Under the pieces are notes generated by a model. That model did no database searches and was not told the DNA's origin. It saw only the letters and a program-made list of their open reading frames with translations. Below, piece after piece: positions 24,374-32,398 of a DNA stretch of 64,000 bases (position 1 is the stretch's first letter; every line of letters begins with the position of its first letter). Both the position numbers and the translations under genes were made by a program. Source of the DNA: DASWJQ01 sp036397095. Lineage in GTDB: Bacteria > Chloroflexota > Anaerolineae > Anaerolineales > E44-bin32. The stretch lies in assembly GCA_036397095.1 (NCBI GenBank), contig DASWJQ010000085.1:1-64000 (forward strand), given 5' to 3'.

Positions 24374-24376
24374 CTC

Positions 24377-24406
24377 AGGAGCCCGTTTTGGGCTCCTTTT
24401 CTCTTT
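24377..24406 (+). terminator. Intrinsic terminator of the tRNA cluster
   Basis: A 7-bp stem GGAGCCC / GGGCTCC with loop GTTTT (24378-24396) is followed by TTTTCTCTTT. This is a textbook Rho-independent terminator directly after tRNA-Arg. Confidence 0.85.
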
Positions 24407-24493
24407 CCCGATTGCCCGTAACGCGGGCCTGCCGGGGGTGTTAACTTAGGTGAACCTTATTCGAGGCAGCCCCCCATGCCTCGATGCCACGCC

Positions 24494-24524
24494 AAACGGG
24501 CCGCGTAATGCGGCCCGTTTGTTA
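24494..24524 (+). terminator. Hairpin, possible terminator
   Basis: An 11-bp perfect stem with loop GTAAT followed by GTTAT. It could back up the tRNA terminator or be part of the repeat cluster. Confidence 0.4.
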
Positions 24525-24560
24525 TGGCCGAGCTTCGCCCTTGTCAGGACCAGCCTAAAC

Positions 24561-24588
24561 GTAGGGACGTTGTATACAACGTCCCTAC
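24561..24588. repeat. Palindromic repeat, family A (perfect copy)
   Basis: Perfect 28-bp palindrome: arm GTAGGGACGTTGTA followed by its exact reverse complement, centre TATA. Same element as at 13873-13900. Confidence 0.85.
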
Positions 24589-24660
24589 ACAAACGGTTGG
24601 TGCGCCCGGCCCACATCCAAGAGAACGGGATTGCTGCCTTGTGCCGGCTTCGATCAACGC

Positions 24661-24686
24661 TAGGGGCGCATGGCGATGCGCCCCTA
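24661..24686. repeat. Palindromic repeat, GGGGCGCAT type
   Basis: TAGGGGCGCATGG / CGATGCGCCCCTA, an imperfect 26-bp palindrome built like family A (TAGGG...CCCTA ends) but with a different core. Confidence 0.7.
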
Positions 24687-24776
24687 CGGGCTGGATTGCA
24701 ATTCGTCGCCCATGTGCACAGCGTACGCCTATCGGGAACGAAATTTCGGGATCTGTGGCCATGCCATTCTGGCGTT

Positions 24777-24804
24777 GTAGGGACGTTGTATTTATCGTCC
24801 CAAC
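24777..24804. repeat. Palindromic repeat, family A (degenerate copy)
   Basis: Begins with the family-A arm GTAGGGACGTTGTA but the second arm is altered (TTTATCGTCCCAAC), so pairing is reduced. Confidence 0.7.
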
Positions 24805-24980
24805 ATATGCGGGGCATGCGATTGGGCCCGGGTCCGCTGGCCCGGACCGGCACGCGCCCCTACGGCCTTGTCCACGTACAAGCCTGCCTCGTGCCGGGTG
24901 GTTGGTGCTTGGTGCCTCTGGGCATTCCAACGCAAAGGCCGGCCCTGGGGCCGGCCAATGAAATCACGCGCAATAATAGG

Positions 24981-25187
24981 TCACTTCGAAGCCCGGCGGT
25001 AGCACTCCTGCTTGGCGGTCTCATCATCGACGCAAGCCGCCATCCAAATCCAGGCCAGGCCGTTCTTGGGATCCCGTTGCAGCACCCAACCCAGAGCCTG
25101 CTTGGCTTTGCTCGACTGGCCGCTCTCGATGGCCCCAATGGCAAAGTCGAGGGCTTCGTTGACGGTTGACGGGCCACGGCCGTTCAT
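24981..25187 (-). CDS. Small TPR-like protein
   Basis: A 68-residue protein whose centre (ALDFAIGAIESGQSSKAKQALGWVLQRDPKNGLAWIWMAAC) fits about one and a half TPR units, with the consensus small and aromatic residues in place (W-x-W after DPKN). The ATG at 25187 has GGAAGGAGG about 10 nt upstream; a TTG at 25193 is closer (4 nt) and possible. No membrane segment. Such short TPR modules are common in Chloroflexota near envelope genes; its partner is unknown. It stands between the repeat desert and the LysM-M23 peptidase, same strand as the latter. Confidence 0.65.
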   Translation of the reverse strand: MNGRGPSTVNEALDFAIGAIESGQSSKAKQALGWVLQRDPKNGLAWIWMAACVDDETAKQECYRRASK

Positions 25188-25291
25188 GTCCAAGGCGCCT
25201 CCTTCCTGTGTCGTCCCCTCGTTTCTACAACGATAACGCCGAATCGGCCGAGCTGTTGCGGAGTGGGGCTTACAGGCTGCTTACAGCGTGG

Positions 25292-25326
25292 GGAAAGAAA
25301 AACGGGAGGCCGAAAGCCTCCCGTTT
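25292..25326 (-). terminator. Intrinsic terminator of the LysM-M23 gene
   Basis: Read on the minus strand: AACGGGAGGC, loop TTTCG, GCCTCCCGTT, then TTTCTTTCC. It begins 25 nt after the peptidase stop codon and fits a Rho-independent terminator. Confidence 0.85.
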
Positions 25327-25350
25327 CGTATTCGCAACTGTGCTGCCGGA

Positions 25351-26529
25351 TTACGGCAAGAAGTTGAGCGGGTTGACCTTGCCGTAGATATCGCTTTGCA
25401 TTTCGAAGTGCAGGTGGGTGCCGGTGCAGTTGCCGGTGCAGCCCATCCCGCCGATTGTGCTCGACTGAAAGACCGACTGGCCGCAACCGACACCGACGGT
25501 GTTGAGGTGGGCGTAGAGCGACTGCCAGCCGTTGCCGTGATCAAGGATGACCAGGTTGCCGTAGCCATAGTCGTTCCAGCCGGCGTAGACCACCACCCCG
25601 CTATCCGAGGCATAGATGCCGTTGCCCGTCGAGCCGCCGATGTCGATCGCCGGGTGGTAGCTGCTGTAGCCGTAGCCCGAGATCGACTGACCCGGCGTCG
25701 GCCAAACGAAGGCACCGGTGCCGATGGCCCCGTCGACGACGGTGCCGCAGTAGCCCGGCCCCAGCACACGGGCGGCCGCCGGGTTGCTGCGGGTGACGCG
25801 CGGCGCCTGCCAGCTGACAAACTCGCGCTTGCCCCCCGGGATCACCAAATAAGTCCCAGGTTCGATGTCCGGGTTCTCGTAGTCCATGCTCGGGTCGAGT
25901 TCATTGCCCGGCCAGTCGATGATGTCCTGGGGCTCGACGCTGAAGAAGGTGGCCACACCATTTAGCGTGTCGCCCTCATGCCACTGGTAGTAGGTGCCAT
26001 CCACCGGCAGGATGCTAAGTTCCTGGTCCGGCGCCAGCGCATGGGGATTGTCCTGTAAGACATCATAGTTTCCCCACAGGATCGTCTCCGGCTGCAAACC
26101 GTATTGGTCGGCAATGCCAAAGAGCGAATCACCTTGTTTGACGGTGTAGGTGAGGATTTCCAGGCGTGGCCGGCTGGGGATGACGGTGTGGATGTCGAGC
26201 CGGCGGAAGACACCGCCAAACGACACCGGTTCGGCGCCGTTGTAGGCCGGCAGATCGGCCAAGGTCAACTGCGCAAAGCCGCTGTTGGTGGGGGTGGATT
26301 GCAGGCTCTCGGGCGTGTCGGCCGCCGGTGCAGCCGTAAGCTGCAGCCGGTCAAACCCAACCCGCACGGCGACCAACCCGATGACAATCACTGCCAGGAT
26401 CAACAGATGGCGCCCGTAGCGCTCCAGCAGCGCGGACGTGTTCAAGCTGGTGAGGCGATCGCGCCAGCTTGTCTGGCCCTTCGTTGCATCTTCCTGGCGC
26501 TCGCCAGTCGGCTGCTTGTCTTTGGTCAT
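25351..26529 (-). CDS. Membrane-anchored LysM-M23 metallopeptidase
   Basis: Envelope protein of 392 residues, probably cutting or binding peptidoglycan peptides. One membrane segment (about 41-59) after a basic N-terminus places the rest outside. LysM 1 is at about 127-173 (TYTVKQGDSLFGIADQYGL) and LysM 2 at about 181-231 (WHEGDTLNGVATFFSV). The M23 (lysostaphin/DD-endopeptidase) domain covers about 275-390, with metal and catalytic residues in YHPAIDIG (His292, Asp296) and THLHFE (His372, His374). Four cysteines (about 349-368 region and 261) may form disulfides. It is followed by an intrinsic terminator. Rho gene lies upstream but 128 bp away. Confidence 0.9.
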   Translation of the reverse strand: MTKDKQPTGERQEDATKGQTSWRDRLTSLNTSALLERYGRHLLILAVIVIGLVAVRVGFDRLQLTAAPAADTPESLQSTPTNSGFAQLTLADLPAYNGAEPVSFGGVFRRLDIHTVIPSRPRLEILTYTVKQGDSLFGIADQYGLQPETILWGNYDVLQDNPHALAPDQELSILPVDGTYYQWHEGDTLNGVATFFSVEPQDIIDWPGNELDPSMDYENPDIEPGTYLVIPGGKREFVSWQAPRVTRSNPAAARVLGPGYCGTVVDGAIGTGAFVWPTPGQSISGYGYSSYHPAIDIGGSTGNGIYASDSGVVVYAGWNDYGYGNLVILDHGNGWQSLYAHLNTVGVGCGQSVFQSSTIGGMGCTGNCTGTHLHFEMQSDIYGKVNPLNFLP

Positions 26530-26657
26530 GCCATCCCTGCTCGGCTTGCGGAAGTGGGCTTGCCCCTGGCCGGCTGCCGGGCGGCTGCATCATACCCACC
26601 CCTCTTCCCTGCCGTCAAGGGAGGCACGCTGACGCCTGAATCCGGCCTATCGTCAGG

Positions 26658-27938
26658 CTAGTAACTCTCGTCGGTCAGCGTCTCGAGGAACTCCATATTG
26701 TCTTTGGTCCGGCTCATCCGCTGGATCAGGGCTTCAGTGGCATTGCTCTGGTCCATGCCGGCGCCCGCCGGCGGCGAGGCGATCATCTGGTTGTACATAC
26801 GGCGCATCAGCCAGACGCGCTGGGTGATGTCCGGCCCAAGCAGCAGTTCCTCACGCCGGGTTGAAGAGCGGTCGATATCGAAGGCCGGGAAGATGCGGCG
26901 CTCCTGCAGGCGCCTCGACAGGTGGAGCTCCAGGTTGCCGGTGCCTTTGAACTCTTCATAAACCACATCGTCCATGCGCGAGCCCGTGTCGACCAGGCAG
27001 GTGGCGATAATGGTCAGCGAACCACCCTCCTCAATGTTGCGGGCGGCACCAAAGAAGCGTTTGGGCGGGTACAGCGCTGCCGGGTCGAGACCGCCGGACA
27101 GCGTCCGGCCGGAGGGCGTCACCATCAGGTTGTAAGCACGCGAAAGTCGCGTGATCGAGTCCAGCATGATGACCACATCCCGGCCGAGTTCAGTCAGGCG
27201 TTTGGCCCGCTCGAGCACCATCTCAGCTACCCGTGCGTGAGAAGTGACCGGGTCATCGAAAGTCGAAGAGACGACCTCGGCGTCGACCGTGCGGTCCATG
27301 TCGGTCACCTCTTCGGGGCGTTCGCCGATCAGCGCCACCATCAAGTGCACCGCCGGATAGTTCTTGGAGATGGCATTGGCGATCTGTTTGAGCACCGTCG
27401 TCTTACCGGCTTTGGGCGGGGACACGATCAAACCGCGCTGGCCCTTGCCGATCGGCGCGATCAGGTTCATCATGCGGGTCGCCATCGTGTGCTGATCGGT
27501 CTCCAAATCGAAGCGCTCTTCGGGAAAGATCGGCGTCAGGTCTTCGAACTTGGCCCGGTCACGCATTTCGTCGGGGTTCAAACCATTGATCGCTTCGACC
27601 CGCAGCAGACCGTAGTACTTTTCGTTGTCCTTAGGGGGCCGGATCTGGCCGATGACCATGTCGCCGGTACGCAAATTGAAGCGCCGGATCTGCGACTGGG
27701 AGACGTAGATATCATTCGGCCCGGGCAGATAATGTTCGGCCCTCAGGAAGCCCATCCCCTCATTCATGATGTCGAGTACGCCGCCGCGCAGCTCGAGGCC
27801 CTTGCGCTCGGCCTCAGCTTGCATCAACTTGAGGACCAGGTCCTCCTTTTTCATGCGGGTGGCGCCGGCGAGTTCGTAGTCTTTGGACAGCTCGCGCAGG
27901 TCATCCAAAGTCTTGGTTTCGAGTTCAGCAATATTCAT
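26658..27938 (-). CDS. rho: Transcription termination factor Rho
   Basis: Hexameric RNA translocase ending transcription. 426 residues from ATG 27938 (MNIAELETKTLDDLRELSK) with AGGAG 9 nt upstream; ten earlier codons are in the leader. Rho-N domain (about 1-42), cold-shock-like RNA-binding domain (about 48-120: GVLDIMNEGMGFLR), ATPase domain with Walker A SPPKAGKTT (173-181), Walker B VVIMLDSITRL and Q-loop TPSGRTLSGGLDPAALYPPKRFFGAAR. Full length and all key residues intact. It has its own promoter with a leader of about 170 nt, which in other bacteria allows autoregulation. Confidence 0.97.
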   Translation of the reverse strand: MNIAELETKTLDDLRELSKDYELAGATRMKKEDLVLKLMQAEAERKGLELRGGVLDIMNEGMGFLRAEHYLPGPNDIYVSQSQIRRFNLRTGDMVIGQIRPPKDNEKYYGLLRVEAINGLNPDEMRDRAKFEDLTPIFPEERFDLETDQHTMATRMMNLIAPIGKGQRGLIVSPPKAGKTTVLKQIANAISKNYPAVHLMVALIGERPEEVTDMDRTVDAEVVSSTFDDPVTSHARVAEMVLERAKRLTELGRDVVIMLDSITRLSRAYNLMVTPSGRTLSGGLDPAALYPPKRFFGAARNIEEGGSLTIIATCLVDTGSRMDDVVYEEFKGTGNLELHLSRRLQERRIFPAFDIDRSSTRREELLLGPDITQRVWLMRRMYNQMIASPPAGAGMDQSNATEALIQRMSRTKDNMEFLETLTDESY

Positions 27939-28118
27939 ACAATCTGGCTCCTGTCGAGGGCCTGACAATAGACAGGTCTCGCCGCAAACATGCGAGGCAA
28001 GGGGTCAATTGGCAAAGGTGGACTCACTTACGGATTGAGGACAGTCTTTTCGCTTGGTCGGATTGGTACCGCTTCGTGGGGGGAGCAAGGGCCGGCTTCT
28101 CTACCACCGGCTGGCGGC

Positions 28119-28124
28119 ATTATA
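28119..28124 (-). promoter_or_regulatory. Extended -10 promoter of rho
   Basis: On the minus strand TGCTATAATG gives a perfect extended -10. Transcription would start near 28112, about 174 nt upstream of the rho ATG. The leader (27939-28112) has no ORF and may carry the rut/attenuation signals through which Rho commonly limits its own synthesis; this last point is inference. Confidence 0.55.
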
Positions 28125-28168
28125 GCACGCCGCCCCACCCCGCGCAACGCAGCCTGAAAGGTTCAAGA

Positions 28169-29143
28169 TCAGTCCGGCGGCAGCCGGCCCATTGACAGGC
28201 CCTTGCCAACCTCGATCAACGCCAGTTGAACAAGGGCCGACCACGCGCCAACCAACAGGCCAGCTACCCCGATCACGGGCCCCAGCCAGAGACTGCGGCC
28301 GGCCCAGACATCCAGCGACTCCGCCAGCTGATCCAGCACATCGCTGTAGGTTTCCAGGCCATCGGCCGTGGTCTCAAGATCCTGCGCCAGCTCGTCCAGG
28401 TCGGTCACCAGCAACGCGATATCAGCCGTGAGCAGCTGAACATCGGCCTGGCTGCGTCTCAGGTCCCCCTCGACCAACGCAAGGGCCTGCGGCAGCGGCG
28501 ACAGCGACTCGGCGGTTTGCGCCAGGCTCTCATCAAGCGGTTGGCTCGGGTTGTACTCCAGCCCAAAGAAAGCCAGTCCGCGCAAAACACGGTCCATGGC
28601 GGCCGCACCTTGTTCGGCCGCGGTCAGCGCCGACTGGGTCGTGCGGATCGTGCCCGGCAGCTCATCGCCGAGCAAGGTGCCCACCGATTCCAGCAGCGGT
28701 TCCAAATTGATAGCCGAGAGTTCTACCGTCTCCAACGCTTGCCCGGCGCTGGTCAGACTGGCGGCGCCAGACGCCAGACTGCTGTGGGTGTGGTTGAAGG
28801 TTGTGGCAAGCGATCGGCTGGTGGCGGCCGCGGCGGCCAGTTGTTGACTGGCTCGTTGTCCCAAGCGCCAACCGAGCACGGGAGCGGCCAGCCCAAGCAG
28901 TAGGCTGACGACCAATCCAATCACTCCGGCCGCCTGCATCAGTCCGCCCAGCAGAGAACTCGCCGCCGGTGTCGGGGTGGCTGGTGCCGCCGCGGCTTCG
29001 GCTGCAGCTTCCTTTGGCTGGGCCTCCAGCCGGTCGATCAATTCGGCTTTCTGCAGGTTAGCGACGCCACTGAAGCCGGCGGCGCGGGCCTCGCGCCGCA
29101 GCTGCTCGGTTGTCAGCGCTTCCAGCCGTTGGCGTTGGCTCAT
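28169..29143 (-). CDS. Membrane protein with N-terminal Rho-N/SAP-like domain
   Basis: A 324-residue protein. Residues about 6-41 (RLEALTTEQLRREARAAGFSGVANLQKAELIDRLE) match the Rho-N/SAP-type helix-extended-loop-helix, a nucleic-acid-binding fold that also begins the neighbouring Rho. An Ala/Pro/Thr linker follows, then a membrane segment (about 66-93), a long helical region (about 95-285, likely coiled coil, rich in Ala, Leu, Ser, Thr) and a second membrane segment (about 288-315). The topology puts the helical region outside and the Rho-N part in the cytoplasm. Its ATG overlaps the glpX stop by 4 nt, so it ends the rpsB-glpX gene string. Function unknown. Confidence 0.75.
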   Translation of the reverse strand: MSQRQRLEALTTEQLRREARAAGFSGVANLQKAELIDRLEAQPKEAAAEAAAAPATPTPAASSLLGGLMQAAGVIGLVVSLLLGLAAPVLGWRLGQRASQQLAAAAATSRSLATTFNHTHSSLASGAASLTSAGQALETVELSAINLEPLLESVGTLLGDELPGTIRTTQSALTAAEQGAAAMDRVLRGLAFFGLEYNPSQPLDESLAQTAESLSPLPQALALVEGDLRRSQADVQLLTADIALLVTDLDELAQDLETTADGLETYSDVLDQLAESLDVWAGRSLWLGPVIGVAGLLVGAWSALVQLALIEVGKGLSMGRLPPD

Positions 29144-30153
29144 GCCGAGCGCTCCGGATTGTTGGTCCGGTCGTACTCAATTTGGCTGAAGGTCATCAGC
29201 TTTTCCCACTTGTGCCGGGCGCGGATCTCACGGATCGTGCCCGTCTTACCCCGCATCACCAGGCTATGGGTGTCGGCCCCGCCACCGAAGTACTTGACGC
29301 CCTCGACCAGCTCGCCGTCGGTGATTCCAGTAGCAGCGAAGAAGACGTCATCGCTGTCAATCAGGTCCTTCGTCGTCAGGACCCGGTCCAGGTCGAATCC
29401 CAGGCTGCGGGCGTGTTTGGCCTCGGCCTCGTCTCGCGCCCATAGCCGCCCCTGGATCTCGCCGTCCATACAGATGAGGGCGGCCGCCGCCAGCACGGCT
29501 TCCGGCGTGCCGCCAATGCCGATCAGCACGTCGATGCCGGTGTTGGGCCGGGCGGCCATAATGGCGCCGGCCACATCACCGTCGGTGATCAGGCGGATAC
29601 GGGCGCCGGTCTGGCGGATCTCGCGGATGATTTCCTCATGCCGCGGCCGGTCGAGGATGACAACCGTCAGGTCGTCCAGGTCGGAGCCTTTGGCCTTGGC
29701 AATGGCCCGAAGATTGTCGGTGACCGGCGCGTTGAGGTCGATGTGCCCCTTGGAGCGCGGCCCGACGGCGATCTTGTTCATGTAGACGATCGGGCCGGGA
29801 TCGAACATCGAGCCGCGCTCGGCAATGGCCACCGTGGCAATCGAGTTGGCCCGGCCGAGCGCCAGCAGGCGGGTGCCGTCGACCGGGTCGACAGCAATGT
29901 CCATTTCTGGGCCGTTGCCGGTTCCCAGATGTTCGCCGTTGAACAGCATGGGGGCTTCGTCTTTCTCCCCCTCCCCGATGACGACAATGCCGTCGATATC
30001 GACATTGCCCAGCATCAGCCGCATCGCGTCAACGGCCGCCTTGTCGCCCTTTTCCTTGTCGCCGCGGCCCATGAAACGGCCGGCGGCCATGGCCGCCGCT
30101 TCGGTCACCCGCACCAGGTCGAGCGCCAAGTTGCGGGTCGGCAAATCATTCAT
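29140..30153 (-). CDS. glpX: Fructose-1,6-bisphosphatase class II
   Basis: Gluconeogenic phosphatase, 337 residues. Class II signature: metal/substrate motifs VVIGEGEKDEAPMLFNGEHLG (about 58-78) and IAVDPVDGTRLLALG, with the C-terminal GATGITDGELVEGVKYFGG-type segment. AAGGATG precedes the ATG. Because two phosphofructokinases are encoded 20 kb away, it is the opposing enzyme at the same step. It lies 27 nt after cdsA and overlaps the next gene (ATGA). In cyanobacteria the family also hydrolyses sedoheptulose-1,7-bisphosphate; that cannot be excluded. Confidence 0.95.
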   Translation of the reverse strand: MNDLPTRNLALDLVRVTEAAAMAAGRFMGRGDKEKGDKAAVDAMRLMLGNVDIDGIVVIGEGEKDEAPMLFNGEHLGTGNGPEMDIAVDPVDGTRLLALGRANSIATVAIAERGSMFDPGPIVYMNKIAVGPRSKGHIDLNAPVTDNLRAIAKAKGSDLDDLTVVILDRPRHEEIIREIRQTGARIRLITDGDVAGAIMAARPNTGIDVLIGIGGTPEAVLAAAALICMDGEIQGRLWARDEAEAKHARSLGFDLDRVLTTKDLIDSDDVFFAATGITDGELVEGVKYFGGGADTHSLVMRGKTGTIREIRARHKWEKLMTFSQIEYDRTNNPERSA

Positions 30154-30180
30154 CGTTTCATCCTTTTCGTCGGCGGATTG

Positions 30181-31005
30181 TTACCGCAGCGTCGGCAGCC
30201 ATTGAATCAGGTGAAAGGAAATGGCTACAGCCCACAGCCAACTATCCATCCGGTCGAGAAAGCCGCCGTGGCCCGGCAGCCGTGCACCGGTATCCTTGAC
30301 TCCCAGTTCGCGCTTCATCATGCTGATGCCCAGGTCCCCAAGCGGCGTCAGGAGCGACAGGGATAAGCCCAACACCAGACCGAGCGCTGGTTGCATCGCA
30401 GCAGGTGCCCCGGCGGCCGGGCTGTAGGCGGCAGCCAGGCCCCACCCGCCGAGCGTGCCAAAAACCATTCCGGCGCCGAAGCCTTCCCAGGTCTTTTTGG
30501 GGCTCAAGCGCGGCGACATCTGGTGCCGGCCAATGGCGCTGCCGACCAGATAGGCGCCCACATCAGCCAGCCAGACCGTGGGCAGGACCAATACCAGCCA
30601 CCAGAAACCGCCTGGCAGCTCGCGCAGGGAAATCAGGTAGCTGCCCATCCAGCCGAGGTATAGGCCGCCGGCGACGGTCAGGGCGAAATCCGTGCCGGGC
30701 GTCACGGCGCCGCGCTCGTAATCGACCAGGTGCCAGACCATAGCCAGCATGAGAAAAGCGGCCAGCAGCCATGGCGTCGGCTCAAAGCCCCCTAGGCGGC
30801 GAGCCAACACGAAGCCCACAACGGCGACGATCAGCAGCAGGCGGGCCGGGCGGCGCGGCGACCGCGAATAGATGGTGCCGTACTCGTCGGCGGCCAGCGC
30901 CAGGACCACCATTACCCCAAGTGTAAACAGCCAGCCGCCGAAAAAGATCGCGCCCAGGATGAGCGGCAGATAAATCAGAGTTTGAATCGTTCGCTGCCGG
31001 AGCAT
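30181..31005 (-). CDS. cdsA: Phosphatidate cytidylyltransferase
   Basis: Makes CDP-diacylglycerol for phospholipid synthesis. About seven to eight membrane segments and the family signature near the C-terminus: SPKKTWEGFGAG ... LGDLGISMMKRELGVKDTGARLPGHGGFLDRMDS. The ATG at 31005 (MLRQRTIQTLIY) is chosen because it follows the uppS stop by one base; ATGs at 31026 and 31041 overlap uppS and are less likely. 274 residues. Part of the conserved frr-uppS-cdsA order. The loop TKDTG-like residues needed for metal binding are intact. Confidence 0.93.
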   Translation of the reverse strand: MLRQRTIQTLIYLPLILGAIFFGGWLFTLGVMVVLALAADEYGTIYSRSPRRPARLLLIVAVVGFVLARRLGGFEPTPWLLAAFLMLAMVWHLVDYERGAVTPGTDFALTVAGGLYLGWMGSYLISLRELPGGFWWLVLVLPTVWLADVGAYLVGSAIGRHQMSPRLSPKKTWEGFGAGMVFGTLGGWGLAAAYSPAAGAPAAMQPALGLVLGLSLSLLTPLGDLGISMMKRELGVKDTGARLPGHGGFLDRMDSWLWAVAISFHLIQWLPTLR

Positions 31006-31006
31006 C

Positions 31007-31744
31007 CTAACCAGGCGAAACGGCATCGGCGACGCGGCCAAAGCGGCGTTCGCGGCGTGCGTACTCGCACAATGCCTGGTACAACTCCTCGCGGTCGAAA
31101 TCGGGCCAGTACTTGGGGGTAACGAACCATTCAGCGTAGGCGCCCTGCCAGATCAGGAAGTTGCTGACTCGCAGTTCGCCTGACGTTCGAATGATCAGGT
31201 CAGGATCGGGCGTGTCCGAGGTGTACAGGTAGTGGCTAACCATCTCCTCATCAACTTGGTCCGCCGCCACTCCGTCCTTCATGAGGGCACGAATGGCATG
31301 CACAATCTCATCGCGGCCGCCATAGTTGAAAGCGACATTCAGGATAAGCCGGTCGTTGTCTTTGGTCAGGTCAATGGCGTGCTTAACCTTGTCTTGCAAC
31401 TTGGGGGACAGGCCCGACAGACGCCCAATGTGACGCAGCTGCACACCTTCTTCGTGCAGCTCCTCCAGCTCAGAGTCAATCACTTCTTCGAGGATGCTCA
31501 TCAAACCGCGCACTTCAGCCGGCGGCCGCTCCCAGTTCTCCGTCGAAAAGGCGTAAATCGTCAGAAAGTCGATGCCAAACTCGGCGCTGGCCCGAATGAT
31601 GGCGCGCAGGTTCTCGACACCGGCCCGGTGGCCGGCCAGACGCGGCAAGCCGCGTTCACGCGCCCAGCGACCGTTGCCGTCCATGATCAGGGCAACATGC
31701 CGGGGGATTGGCTCGGGCAGGCTCTTGTCGGAGTCGGGGCTCAT
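31007..31744 (-). CDS. uppS: Isoprenyl transferase (undecaprenyl diphosphate synthase)
   Basis: Cis-prenyltransferase producing the polyprenyl carrier for cell-envelope polymers. 245 residues with the family motifs MDGNGRWARERGLPRLAGH (catalytic Asp, residues about 21-39), FSTENW, NYGGRDEI and the C-terminal DLIIRTSGELRVSNFLIWQ. It is located between frr and cdsA as in many bacteria. Chain length of the product cannot be read from sequence. Confidence 0.95.
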   Translation of the reverse strand: MSPDSDKSLPEPIPRHVALIMDGNGRWARERGLPRLAGHRAGVENLRAIIRASAEFGIDFLTIYAFSTENWERPPAEVRGLMSILEEVIDSELEELHEEGVQLRHIGRLSGLSPKLQDKVKHAIDLTKDNDRLILNVAFNYGGRDEIVHAIRALMKDGVAADQVDEEMVSHYLYTSDTPDPDLIIRTSGELRVSNFLIWQGAYAEWFVTPKYWPDFDREELYQALCEYARRERRFGRVADAVSPG

Positions 31745-31753
31745 GATGGGGGG

Positions 31754-32311
31754 TTAGACTTCGAGGACCTCGGCTTCCTTGCGTTGGCTCAACTCGTTGA
31801 TGGCCTCGATGTGGTGGTCGGTCACCTTCTGCAAGCGTTCTTCGCCGCCGTGCAGTTCGTCCTCGGAAATGTCCTTGTCCTTCTCTAGGTCACGCAGCAA
31901 GTTCTGAATATCCCGCCGCACGTTGCGCACGGCCACACGGGCTTCCTCCGTGCGTCCCCCGACCACCTTGACCAATTCGTGGCGCCGTTCTTCGGTGAGC
32001 GGTGGGATGTTGAGCCGAATGATCTTTCCGTCGTTGCCCGGCGTCAGGCCAAGTTCAGAGGCCTGGATGGCGCGTTCGATGTCCTTCAGGCTGCCCGGAT
32101 CGAACGGCTTGACGGTGATCAGGCGGGGTTCTGGTGCGGAAATGCTGGCCAGCTGCTGCAGTTCGGTTGGGGTGCCGTAGTACTCAACCTGCAGGCGTTC
32201 GACCAGGGTTGGAGAAGCACGTCCCGTGCGGATTGCACCCAAGTCCTCTTCCAGGGCCCGCACGGCGCCCTTCATCCGTTGATCGGCTTCGACCAAGGCA
32301 TCGTCGACCAT
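31754..32311 (-). CDS. frr: Ribosome recycling factor
   Basis: With EF-G, splits post-termination ribosomes. 185 residues from ATG 32311 (MVDDALVEADQRMKGAV) with AGGAG 8 nt upstream; the longer frame to 32365 is not family-like. Motifs typical of the family: LGAIRTGRASPTLVERLQVEYYG and the C-terminal RDIQNLLRDLEKDKDISEDELH. Full length. Sits 9 nt upstream of uppS and 87 nt after pyrH. Confidence 0.96.
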   Translation of the reverse strand: MVDDALVEADQRMKGAVRALEEDLGAIRTGRASPTLVERLQVEYYGTPTELQQLASISAPEPRLITVKPFDPGSLKDIERAIQASELGLTPGNDGKIIRLNIPPLTEERRHELVKVVGGRTEEARVAVRNVRRDIQNLLRDLEKDKDISEDELHGGEERLQKVTDHHIEAINELSQRKEAEVLEV

Positions 32312-32398
32312 TCTTGAGCTCCTGAGAATGGGTGTGTGCGGCAGGCGCCCTACGCCTACAAGCATAATGCAAAACGGGTGAAAATGCGAAGAGCGGGA

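Larger units (their letters stand above)
24412..24980. other. Gene desert with palindromic repeats
   Basis: About 570 bp without a supported gene. It holds a long hairpin (24494-24520, arms AAACGGGCCGC / GCGGCCCGTTT), a perfect family-A palindrome (24561-24588), a GGGGCGCAT/ATGCGCCCC palindrome (24661-24686), a degenerate family-A copy (24777-24804) and a half-element GCGCCCCTACGG (about 24853-24864). Open frames here are interrupted by these repeats and have no RBS or family signal, so I treat them as chance. Confidence 0.7.

Noticed and set aside
24450..25169. A 239-residue plus-strand open frame across the repeat desert
   Set aside because: It runs through palindromic repeats, overlaps the TPR-like gene on the other strand, and has no RBS or family signal.
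26922..27965. A 347-residue plus-strand open frame
   Set aside because: Antisense to rho; His/Asp/Arg-rich composition and no RBS.
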